Assembly (NCBI GenBank): GCA_947311515.1
Contig: CAMZLB010000018.1
Span: 1 to 56,288 of the forward strand
Direction of reading: 5' to 3'
Length of the DNA stretch: 56,288 bases
Source: Candidatus Moraniibacteriota bacterium
Lineage (GTDB): Bacteria > Patescibacteriota > Minisyncoccia > Moranbacterales > GCA-2747515
Below the pieces are notes generated by a model, which was not told where the DNA came from, searched no databases, and saw only the letters and a program-made list of their open reading frames with translations. Below, one piece after another: positions 46,385 to 55,342 of the stretch; position 1 is the stretch's first letter, and every line of letters starts with the position of its first letter. Both the position numbers and the translations under genes were made by a program.

Positions 46385-48895
46385 ATGGATATAGTTTCAT
46401 CAAAAAATAAAAATATACATTTAAAACAAAAAAGAAAAGTTATCGAAGACATAAAAAAGAAGCAAATGTCTAGTATAAGAAAATCTTTTGTAGAAGTTAG
46501 TCATGGACGACATGTGAATGGTATGTCGGGTTTTTTAGATTCTAAAAATATGTCATCTAATAAAGAACTGGTGCATGAGAGACATAACAAAAAAGAAACA
46601 AAGTTTTCTGATTTAAAGAGCGTTGAAAAGAAACATTATTTTGACTTAGTGCAGGAAAAAGTAGATGAGCATAAAGATAAAGAACTTAATAAGGTCAAGA
46701 CTGTAAGAGGTAAAAAGAATTTTAGTGATAAAAAAGCTGAGAGTTTAGTTGATAATTCTAATAATCTTTTTTGGGAACATAGATTAAAAAGAGAAAATTA
46801 TTCAAAAATCAGAAAGTTGAAAGCAGAAGAACTCAGTAAGGAAAAAAGTACAAAAGCGATAAAAATTTATAAGTCTAAATTAAAAGAAAGGTTTGAAAAT
46901 AAAAATGAAAAAGCTATTAAATCTAAGCTTTTGAGAAAAATTTCTATTAATTTTGGTGTAGTTATTTTTGGGTTATTATTATTTGTTGGAGCTATATTTT
47001 TTGTGGGAGATGTTATGGCTATCAAAGATAAAATAATGTCTTCTAAAGATGAAGTAATTGAGTCAACTAAGCATATAGTAGTTAGCGTAAGAGAATCGGA
47101 TATAGATGCTTTTTATAGAGAAATAGAGAATTCTTATGAAATTTTATTTGAAGCTCAAAATGACTTACGGAGCATAGGTAGGCATATTATTTGGATATCT
47201 AGATATATACCAGTAGCTTCAAAGCTTGCATCTGGGGATGCCTTGTTATCTGCAGGAGTGGATTTAATTAGAGCAACAGAACTGATTATTGAATACGGCA
47301 AAGAATTAAAAGAACTAAATGTAATGAATGAAGAATATTTTAATTTTTTAAAATTTGCAAGTGAAGGATTAGATGTATTAGATGATATAAATAGGACTTT
47401 GATTTCGGCTCAAAAGCAGTTAGAAATAGTTAAGATAGATGATTTGCCAGCAGATGCTCAAAAATATGTTGTTGATTTACGTAGGATTTTGCCAAAAATT
47501 AAATCTCATATAAAAGATGTAGTAAAAATAAAGCTAGACATTGAAGACATGCTTGGAGCAAATGGTCCAAGGTCTTATTTGTTTTTATTTCAAAATAATC
47601 AAGAATCTAGAGCTACAGGTGGTTTTATTGGTAGTTATGCACTTTTAGATATTCTTGATGGAGAAATAAGAGAGTTTTATGTTGATGGAATATTTAATCC
47701 CGATGGACAATTGGCAGATAAGGTTGTTCCTCCATTACCTATTCAAAAAATATCGGCAGCATGGAGCTTGCATGATAGTAATTGGTGGCCAGATTTTCCA
47801 AAGAGTGCGAAAGTTGCAATGGATTTTTATGAAAGAACGGGAGGTAGAAGTGTTGATGGTGTAGTAATGATTACTCCTACAATGATGGAAAAATTGTTAA
47901 AAATAACAGGTCCTATATACATGAAAGAATATAATGTTACCTTAACTTCTGATAATTTTGTAGAGAAAACTCAATATAAGGTTGAAGTTGATTACGATAA
48001 AGAAGAAAATAAACCAAAGAAGATATTAAGTGATTTAATACCACTCATAGTAGATAAATTGAAGAAAGATTTTTCAGGTGATGTTGCTGTAAAGATTATG
48101 AGTATGATAGAAGAAGGATTTGATGAAAAACATATTATAATGTATGCAAAAAATAAAAAATTGCAGGATTATATAGTGAGTCACAGGTGGGGAGGTGAAA
48201 TTCAGGAAACTACAGGTGATTATATAAGCGTTATAAATACAAATATAAATGGTTATAAGACAGATGGAGTAATAGATCAAATAATATCTCACAATTCAGA
48301 GATTAAGGAAGATGGTAGTATCATAGATACAGTTACTATCTCTAGGGAGCATAGAGGAGGATATACAGGAAAGGAATGGTGGGATGCAGTAAATGCTAAT
48401 TATATGCGTGTGTATGTACCAAAAGGTTCAAAATTAATATCTGCAACAGGACATACGAGAGAAGTAAATGATGAAAGATTATCCTATGATAAAATAGGAT
48501 TTGAAAGATATGGATATATAAAAGATGAGGAGAAAAATACTGAAATTCATGAAGTTTCTGGTACAAAAATATATAGCGAATCAGATAAAACAGTTTTTGC
48601 TAATTGGGTTTATGTTTCTCCACAGGAAAAAGTGCATGTTACTTATGTATATAAACTTCCATGGAAGTTAAAATTTAAAAAAAATGATGATGGTAGATTA
48701 ATTTCTTCTCATAGTCTTTTGATGCAGAAACAATCAGGCTCTACTAACGTTGAAATGAATACTACTGTAAATTTTCCAAAAAATATTAATATAGAATGGA
48801 GTACACATGAAGCAAGTGAACATAGTCTAAACATTAAAAGTGATTTGGATAAAGATTATTATTATGGAGTAGTACTCACTAAAAATATTTTGTGA
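46385..48895 (+). CDS. DUF4012 membrane protein
   Basis: The 836-residue protein has a very basic, Lys-rich cytoplasmic N-terminus (1-190), one membrane helix (about 193-214, NFGVVIFGLLLFVGAIFFVGDVM), and a large extracellular part. Residues about 395-510 are DUF4012 (LGANGPRSYLFLFQNNQESRATGGFIGSYALLDI, WWPDFPKSAKVAMDFYERTGG), a relative of LytR-type phosphotransferase-like proteins common in Patescibacteria and Actinobacteria. It may attach or assemble surface polymers; not shown. Neighbours are a GT4 gene and a MurJ-like flippase. Confidence 0.85.
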   Translation: MDIVSSKNKNIHLKQKRKVIEDIKKKQMSSIRKSFVEVSHGRHVNGMSGFLDSKNMSSNKELVHERHNKKETKFSDLKSVEKKHYFDLVQEKVDEHKDKELNKVKTVRGKKNFSDKKAESLVDNSNNLFWEHRLKRENYSKIRKLKAEELSKEKSTKAIKIYKSKLKERFENKNEKAIKSKLLRKISINFGVVIFGLLLFVGAIFFVGDVMAIKDKIMSSKDEVIESTKHIVVSVRESDIDAFYREIENSYEILFEAQNDLRSIGRHIIWISRYIPVASKLASGDALLSAGVDLIRATELIIEYGKELKELNVMNEEYFNFLKFASEGLDVLDDINRTLISAQKQLEIVKIDDLPADAQKYVVDLRRILPKIKSHIKDVVKIKLDIEDMLGANGPRSYLFLFQNNQESRATGGFIGSYALLDILDGEIREFYVDGIFNPDGQLADKVVPPLPIQKISAAWSLHDSNWWPDFPKSAKVAMDFYERTGGRSVDGVVMITPTMMEKLLKITGPIYMKEYNVTLTSDNFVEKTQYKVEVDYDKEENKPKKILSDLIPLIVDKLKKDFSGDVAVKIMSMIEEGFDEKHIIMYAKNKKLQDYIVSHRWGGEIQETTGDYISVINTNINGYKTDGVIDQIISHNSEIKEDGSIIDTVTISREHRGGYTGKEWWDAVNANYMRVYVPKGSKLISATGHTREVNDERLSYDKIGFERYGYIKDEEKNTEIHEVSGTKIYSESDKTVFANWVYVSPQEKVHVTYVYKLPWKLKFKKNDDGRLISSHSLLMQKQSGSTNVEMNTTVNFPKNINIEWSTHEASEHSLNIKSDLDKDYYYGVVLTKNIL

Positions 48896-48901
48896 AATTT
48901 T

Positions 48902-48930
48902 TTGACATAGAGATGTATAGGTAATATAAT
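48902..48930 (+). promoter_or_regulatory. Perfect consensus sigma70 promoter of the second flippase gene
   Basis: TTGACA (48902-48907), 17-bp spacer, TATAAT (48925-48930). The expected start near 48937 leaves only about two bases before the ATG at 48939. Confidence 0.85.
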
Positions 48931-48938
48931 ACCATTAT

Positions 48939-50585
48939 ATGTTTTTAAGAATACGTAAATTTATAAAGGATAAGCAATCGTCTTCTATAGCTGTAGCAGC
49001 ACTCATAGTATCCATATTTGGGATAGTTAGTAGAATATTGGGACTTATTAGAGATAGGATACTTTCCGCTCATTATGGTGCAGGGGATATACTTGATGTT
49101 TATTATGCGGCATTTAGAATTCCTGATTTCATATTCGAATTGTTAATTGTAGGTTCTTTTTCTGCTGCATTCATACCTATTTTTACAAAGCTTAGAGTTA
49201 GGGATAAAGAGAAACAATCTTGGCAATTAGTGCAGGATTTATTACTTTTAGTTACCTTAGGAATTACTTTACTTGTAATAATAGGCATAATATTTGCACC
49301 TAGCTTAATGCATATTATAGTACCAGGATTCACGGAAGAGAAAATTGGTTTGTCTACAGAATTTATGAGGATTATGCTGATAAGTCCTATGTTTTTAGCA
49401 GTATCTGCAATTATAGGTGGAGTACTGGTTTCCCTTAAAAGATTTGTTTTATATGCTAGCGCGCCTTTATTTTATAATATTGGAATTATCATTGGTATTA
49501 CAATACTTGTTCCATACCTTGATAATCCAATTGGTTTAGCTTGGGGCGTTGTACTTGGAGCTTTTTTGCATTTTGTTATTCATTCCTTTGCTCTTAGAGG
49601 AATTGGTTGGAAATTTAAATTGCCAAGTTTTAATTTTTATAAAAATCCAGATGTTAAAAATGTAATAAATTTAATGATACCTAGAATTTTTGGAGGTGCT
49701 TCTAATCAAATTTCACTCATATTTGTAACAATGTTTGCCTCAGGACTTTCTTCAGGTAGTTTAGTAATTTTTACTTTTGCTCAGAATATTCAAGGTGTCA
49801 TACTTGGTCTTATTGGCACATCATTTGCCTTAGCAGTTTTTCCAACACTTAGTGCAAAGTATGCTAGAGGTGATATGGAGAAATTTACTTTTTTGTTTGA
49901 AAAAACATTTAAAAGAATACTTTATTATGCAATACCTTTGAGTGTAATATTTTGGATTTTGCGAGCGCAAATTGTGCGTGTGATTTATGGAGCAGGTAAT
50001 TTTGATTGGAGGGCTACAGAAATAACTATTGAAGTACTAGGTATTCTTCTGATATCTTCTTTTGCACAGACTTCAATTCCTCTTTTGGCGAGAGTCTTTT
50101 ACGCTATGGAAAATACAAAAATACCAGTATATACTGCAATTTATAGTCAGATAATTAATTTATCGTGCATTGTTTTTTTTATAAAAGATTATGGTATAAA
50201 AGCTATTGCAGCAGCTTTTACTATTTCTACATTTTTTAACGTGATTGTTTTGCTTGTAATTATAGGTAGATATTTAGATGATATTATTTTTAAAAAAGTA
50301 ATACAAACATTTTTATATATAGTAGTTGCTTCTCTTGGTGCCGGATTTATCACTTATGCTGTTAGGGATTTAATAGGGGCTAAGTTTTCTTTATTCTACG
50401 TTTGGGAGGTTTTTTTGCAATTAGTTTTATCTGGAATTTCAGGGATATTTATGTATTTTGGACTTAGTGCTTTATTTAATATCCAAGAATTTGAAACAAT
50501 AAAAAATAATATAATAATGAAAATTTTTGGAAAACCTATTGTAGCAGGAGAAGAGCAACACCATACTACAGGAACTAGGTCTTAA
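48939..50585 (+). CDS. MurJ-like lipid flippase, second copy
   Basis: The 548-residue MOP-superfamily protein contains LGLIRDRILSAHYGAGDILDVYYAAFRIPD with the conserved Arg/Asp set, and about 14 membrane helices. It is about 80 residues longer than the copy at 15974 and ends in a hydrophilic tail (GEEQHHTTGTRS). Located beside the DUF4012 and GT4 genes rather than peptidoglycan genes; it may move a different lipid-linked glycan, or simply be the general MurJ. Own consensus promoter. Confidence 0.88.
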   Translation: MFLRIRKFIKDKQSSSIAVAALIVSIFGIVSRILGLIRDRILSAHYGAGDILDVYYAAFRIPDFIFELLIVGSFSAAFIPIFTKLRVRDKEKQSWQLVQDLLLLVTLGITLLVIIGIIFAPSLMHIIVPGFTEEKIGLSTEFMRIMLISPMFLAVSAIIGGVLVSLKRFVLYASAPLFYNIGIIIGITILVPYLDNPIGLAWGVVLGAFLHFVIHSFALRGIGWKFKLPSFNFYKNPDVKNVINLMIPRIFGGASNQISLIFVTMFASGLSSGSLVIFTFAQNIQGVILGLIGTSFALAVFPTLSAKYARGDMEKFTFLFEKTFKRILYYAIPLSVIFWILRAQIVRVIYGAGNFDWRATEITIEVLGILLISSFAQTSIPLLARVFYAMENTKIPVYTAIYSQIINLSCIVFFIKDYGIKAIAAAFTISTFFNVIVLLVIIGRYLDDIIFKKVIQTFLYIVVASLGAGFITYAVRDLIGAKFSLFYVWEVFLQLVLSGISGIFMYFGLSALFNIQEFETIKNNIIMKIFGKPIVAGEEQHHTTGTRS

Positions 50586-50898
50586 AATATTTCTTATATT
50601 ATTTTCATTTAATAATTGAATAGAATAAAAGGATAGAATGTGTTAGAGAATAAAATTATAGCTAGTTGTGGTAGTTGGAAAATTCGTAGAGAAATTGGTA
50701 CTAAAATGCAAAATTACTTCTAATTAATAAAAAAGTTTATCTTGAAGGGTCTTTTTCTGTACAAGAATTAGATAAGAATTTGAAACAAATTTATAATTTT
50801 AAAATAACTAAATTTATTTTAAAAAAAGGTTGATATTTGTGTTTTAAATGTACAAAGAAATTGTAAAAATAAAAAATTTGCTGATATTTAGCTTGAGT
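50586..50898. other. 313-bp gap between convergent genes
   Basis: Contains the decayed coding-like stretch at 50640-50830 and otherwise AT-rich sequence without a clear terminator. Confidence 0.4.
50640..50830 (+). pseudogene. Possible decayed gene remnant
   Basis: A GTG at 50640 is preceded by AAAGGA at a Shine-Dalgarno distance and starts VLENKIIASCGSWKIRREIG, which stops after 27 codons; the reading then continues after the stop as KKVYLEGSFSVQELDKNLKQ and further, with another stop at about 50830 and protein-like composition in a shifted frame beyond. No family is recognised, so this may be chance in AT-rich DNA. Confidence 0.25.
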
Positions 50899-51300
50899 CT
50901 ATATAGATTTATCTGAATTAGGTAAATTTAATGAATTTATTATTATATAAATTAAAAATGTAGATATAGACATTAGTAAAATTTTTAAATAAACAGGAAA
51001 GGATTTTAAAGATAAAAATACAAATGGTGTTATGAAAATTAATATTATAATTTTTTGTTTCATTGAGGACTTGCTAGTTTCATAATCTATTCTCTGTACA
51101 TTTGATATTGCTATAGTTGTAATTATAAAGAAAATAAGAAGTATAAACAGTGTTCCAACTGAAATATAAGAGGATATAATACCTTTTAAAATAAAATCAG
51201 ACATAAAAAAAATAGATATAATAAAGAGTAATATAGTTATTACATCTATTAATATTTTGTATAGAATTTTTGATTGTATATTTTTTAAAAAAAATGACAT
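50899..51300 (-). CDS. Small integral membrane protein, unknown
   Basis: A 133-residue protein with four hydrophobic helices (about 16-36, 40-62, 82-100, 103-122). Last gene of a three-gene minus-strand set with 1 bp between it and the previous gene. No motif recognised; may be a partner of the GT-C-like protein two genes upstream. Confidence 0.6.
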   Translation of the reverse strand: MSFFLKNIQSKILYKILIDVITILLFIISIFFMSDFILKGIISSYISVGTLFILLIFFIITTIAISNVQRIDYETSKSSMKQKIIILIFITPFVFLSLKSFPVYLKILLMSISTFLIYIIINSLNLPNSDKSI

Positions 51301-51301
51301 A

Positions 51302-52237
51302 TTAATTACTTCTAATAGTTATTAAATTTTTTATTTGAAACAGTCTTTTGGCTAAATTTTCTTTTGATTTCTTTGTGTAAAAGACAGTTTCTATTTCTTT
51401 TATCTGTGTGGGAATTAAATCTGCTGTGTAAAAAATAAAACGTTTTCCAGGAAAATTTAGTATATTTTCTAAATTAAAATTACAGGAATATGTATTAAGT
51501 GGTAGTATTTTTTTATTTAATATACAGGTTGAGTGTATTTTTTTAGATTTTTCTTTGACTTTTATTATATTTATTGAGCTGCTTTTATCTATTTTAATTA
51601 TTTTTTTATCGTCAGTTACTTTAAAGTAATTATTTGTATCAGTGGCATGAAATATTGTATTTGGTATATGATAGTCAGATAGTGATAGTAAGTTGCCTTT
51701 TTTATATAGAGAACGTTCTTCTTTGGTTGTTTCTATGATGTTATTGAAGTTATAACCACTCATAATAAGAGTTTCTACTGAATCAAATGGGAATTTTTCA
51801 AAATTACTTGAAATATACACTGAATTCTTAGAAGAAAATAGTGAATTATCAGGAAGAGGTTTAATATCTGAATGATTGATAATATCGTTTTTTGCAGTAG
51901 AAATATTGTAGAAAAAAGCTCCATAAGATTTGTATAAATTAATTTCTATACGTTCTGGTAGAGTTGAATTTTTATCAAGTTTCAAATATAGTTTTAAGGA
52001 ATCCATTTCTCTAGGTGGGACTATGCTAAATGTAGTAATATTATCTTTAAGTCTAGGTTTTTCTATTCTATATCTGAAATCACCAGTTAAATTTTGGCGA
52101 CTAGTCGGAAAAGCCAGTTCTAGTAAAAAAAGAAATGCTAAGACAAAAAATATAAAAATAAGCACTATTCTAAGGATAAGATAGGTATTACTCTGTTTTT
52201 TTGACAGTATTATATTTTTTGAAAAATCTAGAAACAT
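51302..52237 (-). CDS. Membrane-anchored hypothetical protein
   Basis: A 311-residue protein with one membrane helix (about 20-44, LILRIVLIFIFFVLAFLFLLELA) and a beta-rich extracytoplasmic domain of about 260 residues with many Ser and Asn and two cysteines (STCILN, YSCNF). No family recognised. Four bp after the GT-C-like gene, one bp before the next; the trio is probably one operon and may concern surface glycan assembly. Confidence 0.6.
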   Translation of the reverse strand: MFLDFSKNIILSKKQSNTYLILRIVLIFIFFVLAFLFLLELAFPTSRQNLTGDFRYRIEKPRLKDNITTFSIVPPREMDSLKLYLKLDKNSTLPERIEINLYKSYGAFFYNISTAKNDIINHSDIKPLPDNSLFSSKNSVYISSNFEKFPFDSVETLIMSGYNFNNIIETTKEERSLYKKGNLLSLSDYHIPNTIFHATDTNNYFKVTDDKKIIKIDKSSSINIIKVKEKSKKIHSTCILNKKILPLNTYSCNFNLENILNFPGKRFIFYTADLIPTQIKEIETVFYTKKSKENLAKRLFQIKNLITIRSN

Positions 52238-52241
52238 TTAA

Positions 52242-53978
52242 TTATTTTAGTTTAAATATATAATTTTTTACAGTTATGTTTTTATGAATAAATGAAATAG
52301 GATGTGACTTCTGAGGAGGTAGAAATGATGTATTAAATGTGAATGTATCATAAGGTATTAAGTTTTTAATTAAAGAACTGTATAATGAAGTGTCATTCTT
52401 AGGGACGACTAGAAATACGTTTTGAAATTTACTTTTATTAATTTTGGAATAGTCATTTTCATTGAAAAAATAGACAGCATGTAAGTTGTACTCAGTTCTA
52501 AGTGGTCCACTAAGCATGTAAAAGCCATCACCTGACACATTTTGAGATAATAATATTAAGTCGTTATTTGAGAACTTTTTAGCAAGAATTTCAGTACTGT
52601 TCTGAAGGTTGATATGATTTTTATTTGATAACAATGGAACTGTAGATGACAAATTTAGTATGATAAAAAATATAAATAAAACATTTGGTAAATATTTAGA
52701 TTTATTGTGTGATATAAGAGCAATGAATGCTGTAGTATAGAGAAGTGTTATGGGAATAAGCACAAATACATATCGTCTAAGCATCCAAGGAGCATCCTGA
52801 GAAATATTTGGGTTCAAGTAGTACACAAATATAGGTAATACTAAAAATAAGGGAAGAAGGATAATTTTTTTGATTTCTTTTCGTATTGATATATGAAAAA
52901 CATATATAGCACAAAAAATAAGTGGAACAAAGATGTTGAAGGTTAAAAATACATCTATCAAAAAAGAAAATTTATCTTCACTAGATGCACTGTGAGTAAA
53001 TGTTGGCAATTTACTTATAAATACTCCAAATAATGTTTTATAAAAAGAAAAGTTAGTAATTAATGCTGCAATGGAGACGGAAAAAAAGAAACTTGTAAAT
53101 AGAGTGGTAATTAGGGTATAATTTATGATTATTTTTTTTAAAGTCTCTTTATCTCTAAAAATTAAATACAGAGTTATAAACAGAAACCAGAGTCCTTCTA
53201 TTCTAGTAAATGTAAGAATACCTACTGTTAACAGTAACAGAATTAGTGTTAAATTATTTTTTTCTTTATAATAAAATAAGAATAAGATTATCAGAGAAAA
53301 AATTAAAGTTGATGCAAGATTCTCAGATAAGGAAAAAGATGTGAAATATAAAGTAGGAGCTGATGTGATAAGAATTACTAAAAACCAGTATATATATTTA
53401 GTAGATGGAAGTATAAATCTAGATATAGATACGATAATTATTATAAAGGAAAAAAATAAGGTTGCATTTGCAATTGATATACCAAGAAGTCCAAAAATAC
53501 CAATAAAACCAGCTAAAAATGTAATATATGGAAGTGGAAATTGAGTCGTTAATGCTCCAGTTGCATTATAATGAAATCCAGGGAAATTAAGAGCTTTTCC
53601 TGCACCATAATGTTCAAAAAACATATCAGATTCATCTGTATGAAAAAAAGCACTATGATGTTTGTTTAGTTGAATGGCTGCATGACTTATAGAACCCTGA
53701 TCTCTTCCTGTAAATATTGTAGGATTTGAATTTAATATTATAAACCCTCCTAAAATACTAGATATGATAATTGTGTAGAATAGTGTTTTGGAGGGTTTTG
53801 GAAATTTTATGATTTTTTTGTAGATAAATATGGCATTTAATAAAATCCAGATACTCCATACTAAGTTAATATAAAATATACCAAGCAGAGTCAAAAAAAA
53901 TGCAATCCAAGTATAAGAAATGATCAATATTATAATAGATTGAATGATTGATATGTCATTTTTACAAAAGTTTTTCAT
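52242..53978 (-). CDS. GT-C-type membrane glycosyltransferase-like protein
   Basis: A 578-residue protein with about 11-12 membrane helices. The first extracytoplasmic loop has FTGRDQGSISHAAIQLNKHHS, which fits the acidic catalytic loop of GT-C enzymes (GT39/ArnT/PMT-like) that use lipid-phosphate sugars; a C-terminal soluble domain of about 130 residues follows the helices. Start: a TTG at 53993 is in frame but lies inside a -10 box; the ATG at 53978 is exactly seven bases after that box, so it is preferred. First gene of the three-gene operon. Confidence 0.7.
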   Translation of the reverse strand: MKNFCKNDISIIQSIIILIISYTWIAFFLTLLGIFYINLVWSIWILLNAIFIYKKIIKFPKPSKTLFYTIIISSILGGFIILNSNPTIFTGRDQGSISHAAIQLNKHHSAFFHTDESDMFFEHYGAGKALNFPGFHYNATGALTTQFPLPYITFLAGFIGIFGLLGISIANATLFFSFIIIIVSISRFILPSTKYIYWFLVILITSAPTLYFTSFSLSENLASTLIFSLIILFLFYYKEKNNLTLILLLLTVGILTFTRIEGLWFLFITLYLIFRDKETLKKIIINYTLITTLFTSFFFSVSIAALITNFSFYKTLFGVFISKLPTFTHSASSEDKFSFLIDVFLTFNIFVPLIFCAIYVFHISIRKEIKKIILLPLFLVLPIFVYYLNPNISQDAPWMLRRYVFVLIPITLLYTTAFIALISHNKSKYLPNVLFIFFIILNLSSTVPLLSNKNHINLQNSTEILAKKFSNNDLILLSQNVSGDGFYMLSGPLRTEYNLHAVYFFNENDYSKINKSKFQNVFLVVPKNDTSLYSSLIKNLIPYDTFTFNTSFLPPQKSHPISFIHKNITVKNYIFKLK

Positions 53979-53984
53979 GTGTAT

Positions 53985-53990
53985 ATTATA
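53985..53990 (-). promoter_or_regulatory. -10 box for a leaderless transcript of the GT-C operon
   Basis: TATAAT on the minus strand (53990 to 53985), with the A of the ATG at 53978 as the seventh following base. No clear -35. Confidence 0.45.
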
Positions 53991-54047
53991 CAAGATAAAG
54001 TGAATAATTGCACTTTAATATAGATAAGGAGATATGTCTAAAAATAA

Positions 54048-54072
54048 ATAAACCCAAGAATATTGGGTTTAT
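54048..54072 (-). terminator. Rho-independent terminator
   Basis: ATAAACCCAA (54048-54057) pairs with TTGGGTTTAT (54063-54072) around 5 nt. On the minus strand a TTATTTTTAG tail follows, so it ends the 54150-54527 gene before the GT-C operon promoter. Confidence 0.75.
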
Positions 54073-54149
54073 GAGAAGAAGTCTTTGTTATAAAACTTCA
54101 AAAATTACTCTTTTTAATCTTTATTACTAGTTAATTTTACAGTTTTTCC

Positions 54150-54527
54150 TTAAAATAAGGATCGCATTCCATATAGATATAGACCAAACGCAACAAGTGT
54201 TGCTAGTAAATATAGAATATTAAGATATCCCCCTTTTTTTTCTTTAAGGCTAGTATTGTAAAAATTGTAATATAATATTCCAGTTAAAATGTTTAACACA
54301 AGTGTTATTGTATATACAATAGATATTTCTAATTGGTATAAATTGTACAATATTTGAAACATTAAAATAAATAGAATTATATCAAAAAAAGTTATTATAA
54401 TTACATTTTGTAATAAGTCTCTGTATTTATCATTGTTATATATGACAAATAATGTAAATAATCCTAATATTAGTAATGGACTACCATTATCATGTGTTGT
54501 AAATGTTAAAAAACTAGAGAATTCCAT
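54150..54527 (-). CDS. Small integral membrane protein, unknown
   Basis: A 125-residue protein with four hydrophobic segments (about 15-31, 41-62, 67-88, 101-120). It has a clear Shine-Dalgarno AAGGA seven bases before the ATG, one of few in the window. No family recognised and no partner gene in the same operon. Confidence 0.6.
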   Translation of the reverse strand: MEFSSFLTFTTHDNGSPLLILGLFTLFVIYNNDKYRDLLQNVIIITFFDIILFILMFQILYNLYQLEISIVYTITLVLNILTGILYYNFYNTSLKEKKGGYLNILYLLATLVAFGLYLYGMRSLF

Positions 54528-55261
54528 TTTAAATCCTTTTAGAAATTTGGAAATAGGTTTAGGTAGTTGAAATTAAGTTTTTATGAATAATTTAACTAAC
54601 AATAAAAGTTTAACATATCACACAAAACTTTACAAATATCTGATACATGACATGCTAAAATCATGTGTTGTAGTTTCGGTTCACAAAATAAAAAAGTATA
54701 AAAAATGTTTCATGAAATGCAAAATGTTTAATAGTTTTGATTATTTTGCAATACACTTTCCAAGAACCTAGCTAAATGTCATATTTTATCTATAAGGATT
54801 CTATTTTTGTGGGATTTTATATAGAAGATGAAAATGGGTATTTAATTACGATTTTTTGTAATATTTTTTGTAAAATAAATTACATTTAGAGATTCTATTG
54901 CATTACACGTAGTAGTTTTAAATGTGTAAGTAACTTATAAAATAGTTAAAAATCTAGTTAAATTTAGTAAAAAATAACAAAGATTACTTGTAAATTTTTA
55001 TTTAAAAGGTATGATGTTCAATAGTAGTTACTAAATTTATTAAATAAAAGTATAAAAATATTAGTAGAAAATATATTATACAAAGTAAGTATTATTAGAA
55101 AAAGTTTGATCTTTGAAGTAATGTATTATTTCTTTTCATGTTCAATTCAGTGCAGAGTACGTTTTTTATGGATAAAATCTTTCTAAAAATAATAGGTTTT
55201 GAGGTTTTCAGATTTGCTGATAAATGTTTATTTTCATTTAAAACTTGTTTGAAATTTATAA
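54528..55261. other. Long intergenic stretch upstream of hrcA
   Basis: About 730 bp without a convincing gene. Short ORFs on the plus strand (54583-54771, 55138-55338) have ordinary AT-rich composition and no family likeness, and the second crosses the hrcA promoter. TCATGTGTTGTA occurs at about 54662 and within the preceding gene at about 54490; no other structure was seen. Confidence 0.5.
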
Positions 55262-55288
55262 TTAGCACTCTATTGACAAGACTGCTAG
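55262..55288 (+). promoter_or_regulatory. CIRCE operator (HrcA binding site)
   Basis: TTAGCACTC at 55262-55270, exactly nine bases, then GACTGCTAG at 55280-55288. The left half is a perfect CIRCE half-site and the right half matches GAGTGCTAA at seven of nine positions. It overlaps the -35 box of the hrcA promoter, as expected for autorepression. Confidence 0.8.
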
Positions 55289-55301
55289 TGTCATATATAA
55301 T
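55273..55301 (+). promoter_or_regulatory. Consensus sigma70 promoter of hrcA
   Basis: TTGACA (55273-55278), 17-bp spacer, TATAAT (55296-55301); start near 55308 gives a leader of about 35 nt. The -35 box lies in the CIRCE spacer. Confidence 0.85.
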
Positions 55302-55342
55302 TGAATTAGTGTTCGAAAATTATGGAATGCTAAGATAAAAAT

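Noticed and set aside
54583-54771. 62-codon ORF in the gap before hrcA
   Set aside because: Ordinary AT-rich composition, no ribosome site or family likeness, no operon context.
55138-55338. 66-codon plus-strand ORF upstream of hrcA
   Set aside because: It covers the CIRCE site and the hrcA promoter and has no recognisable product.
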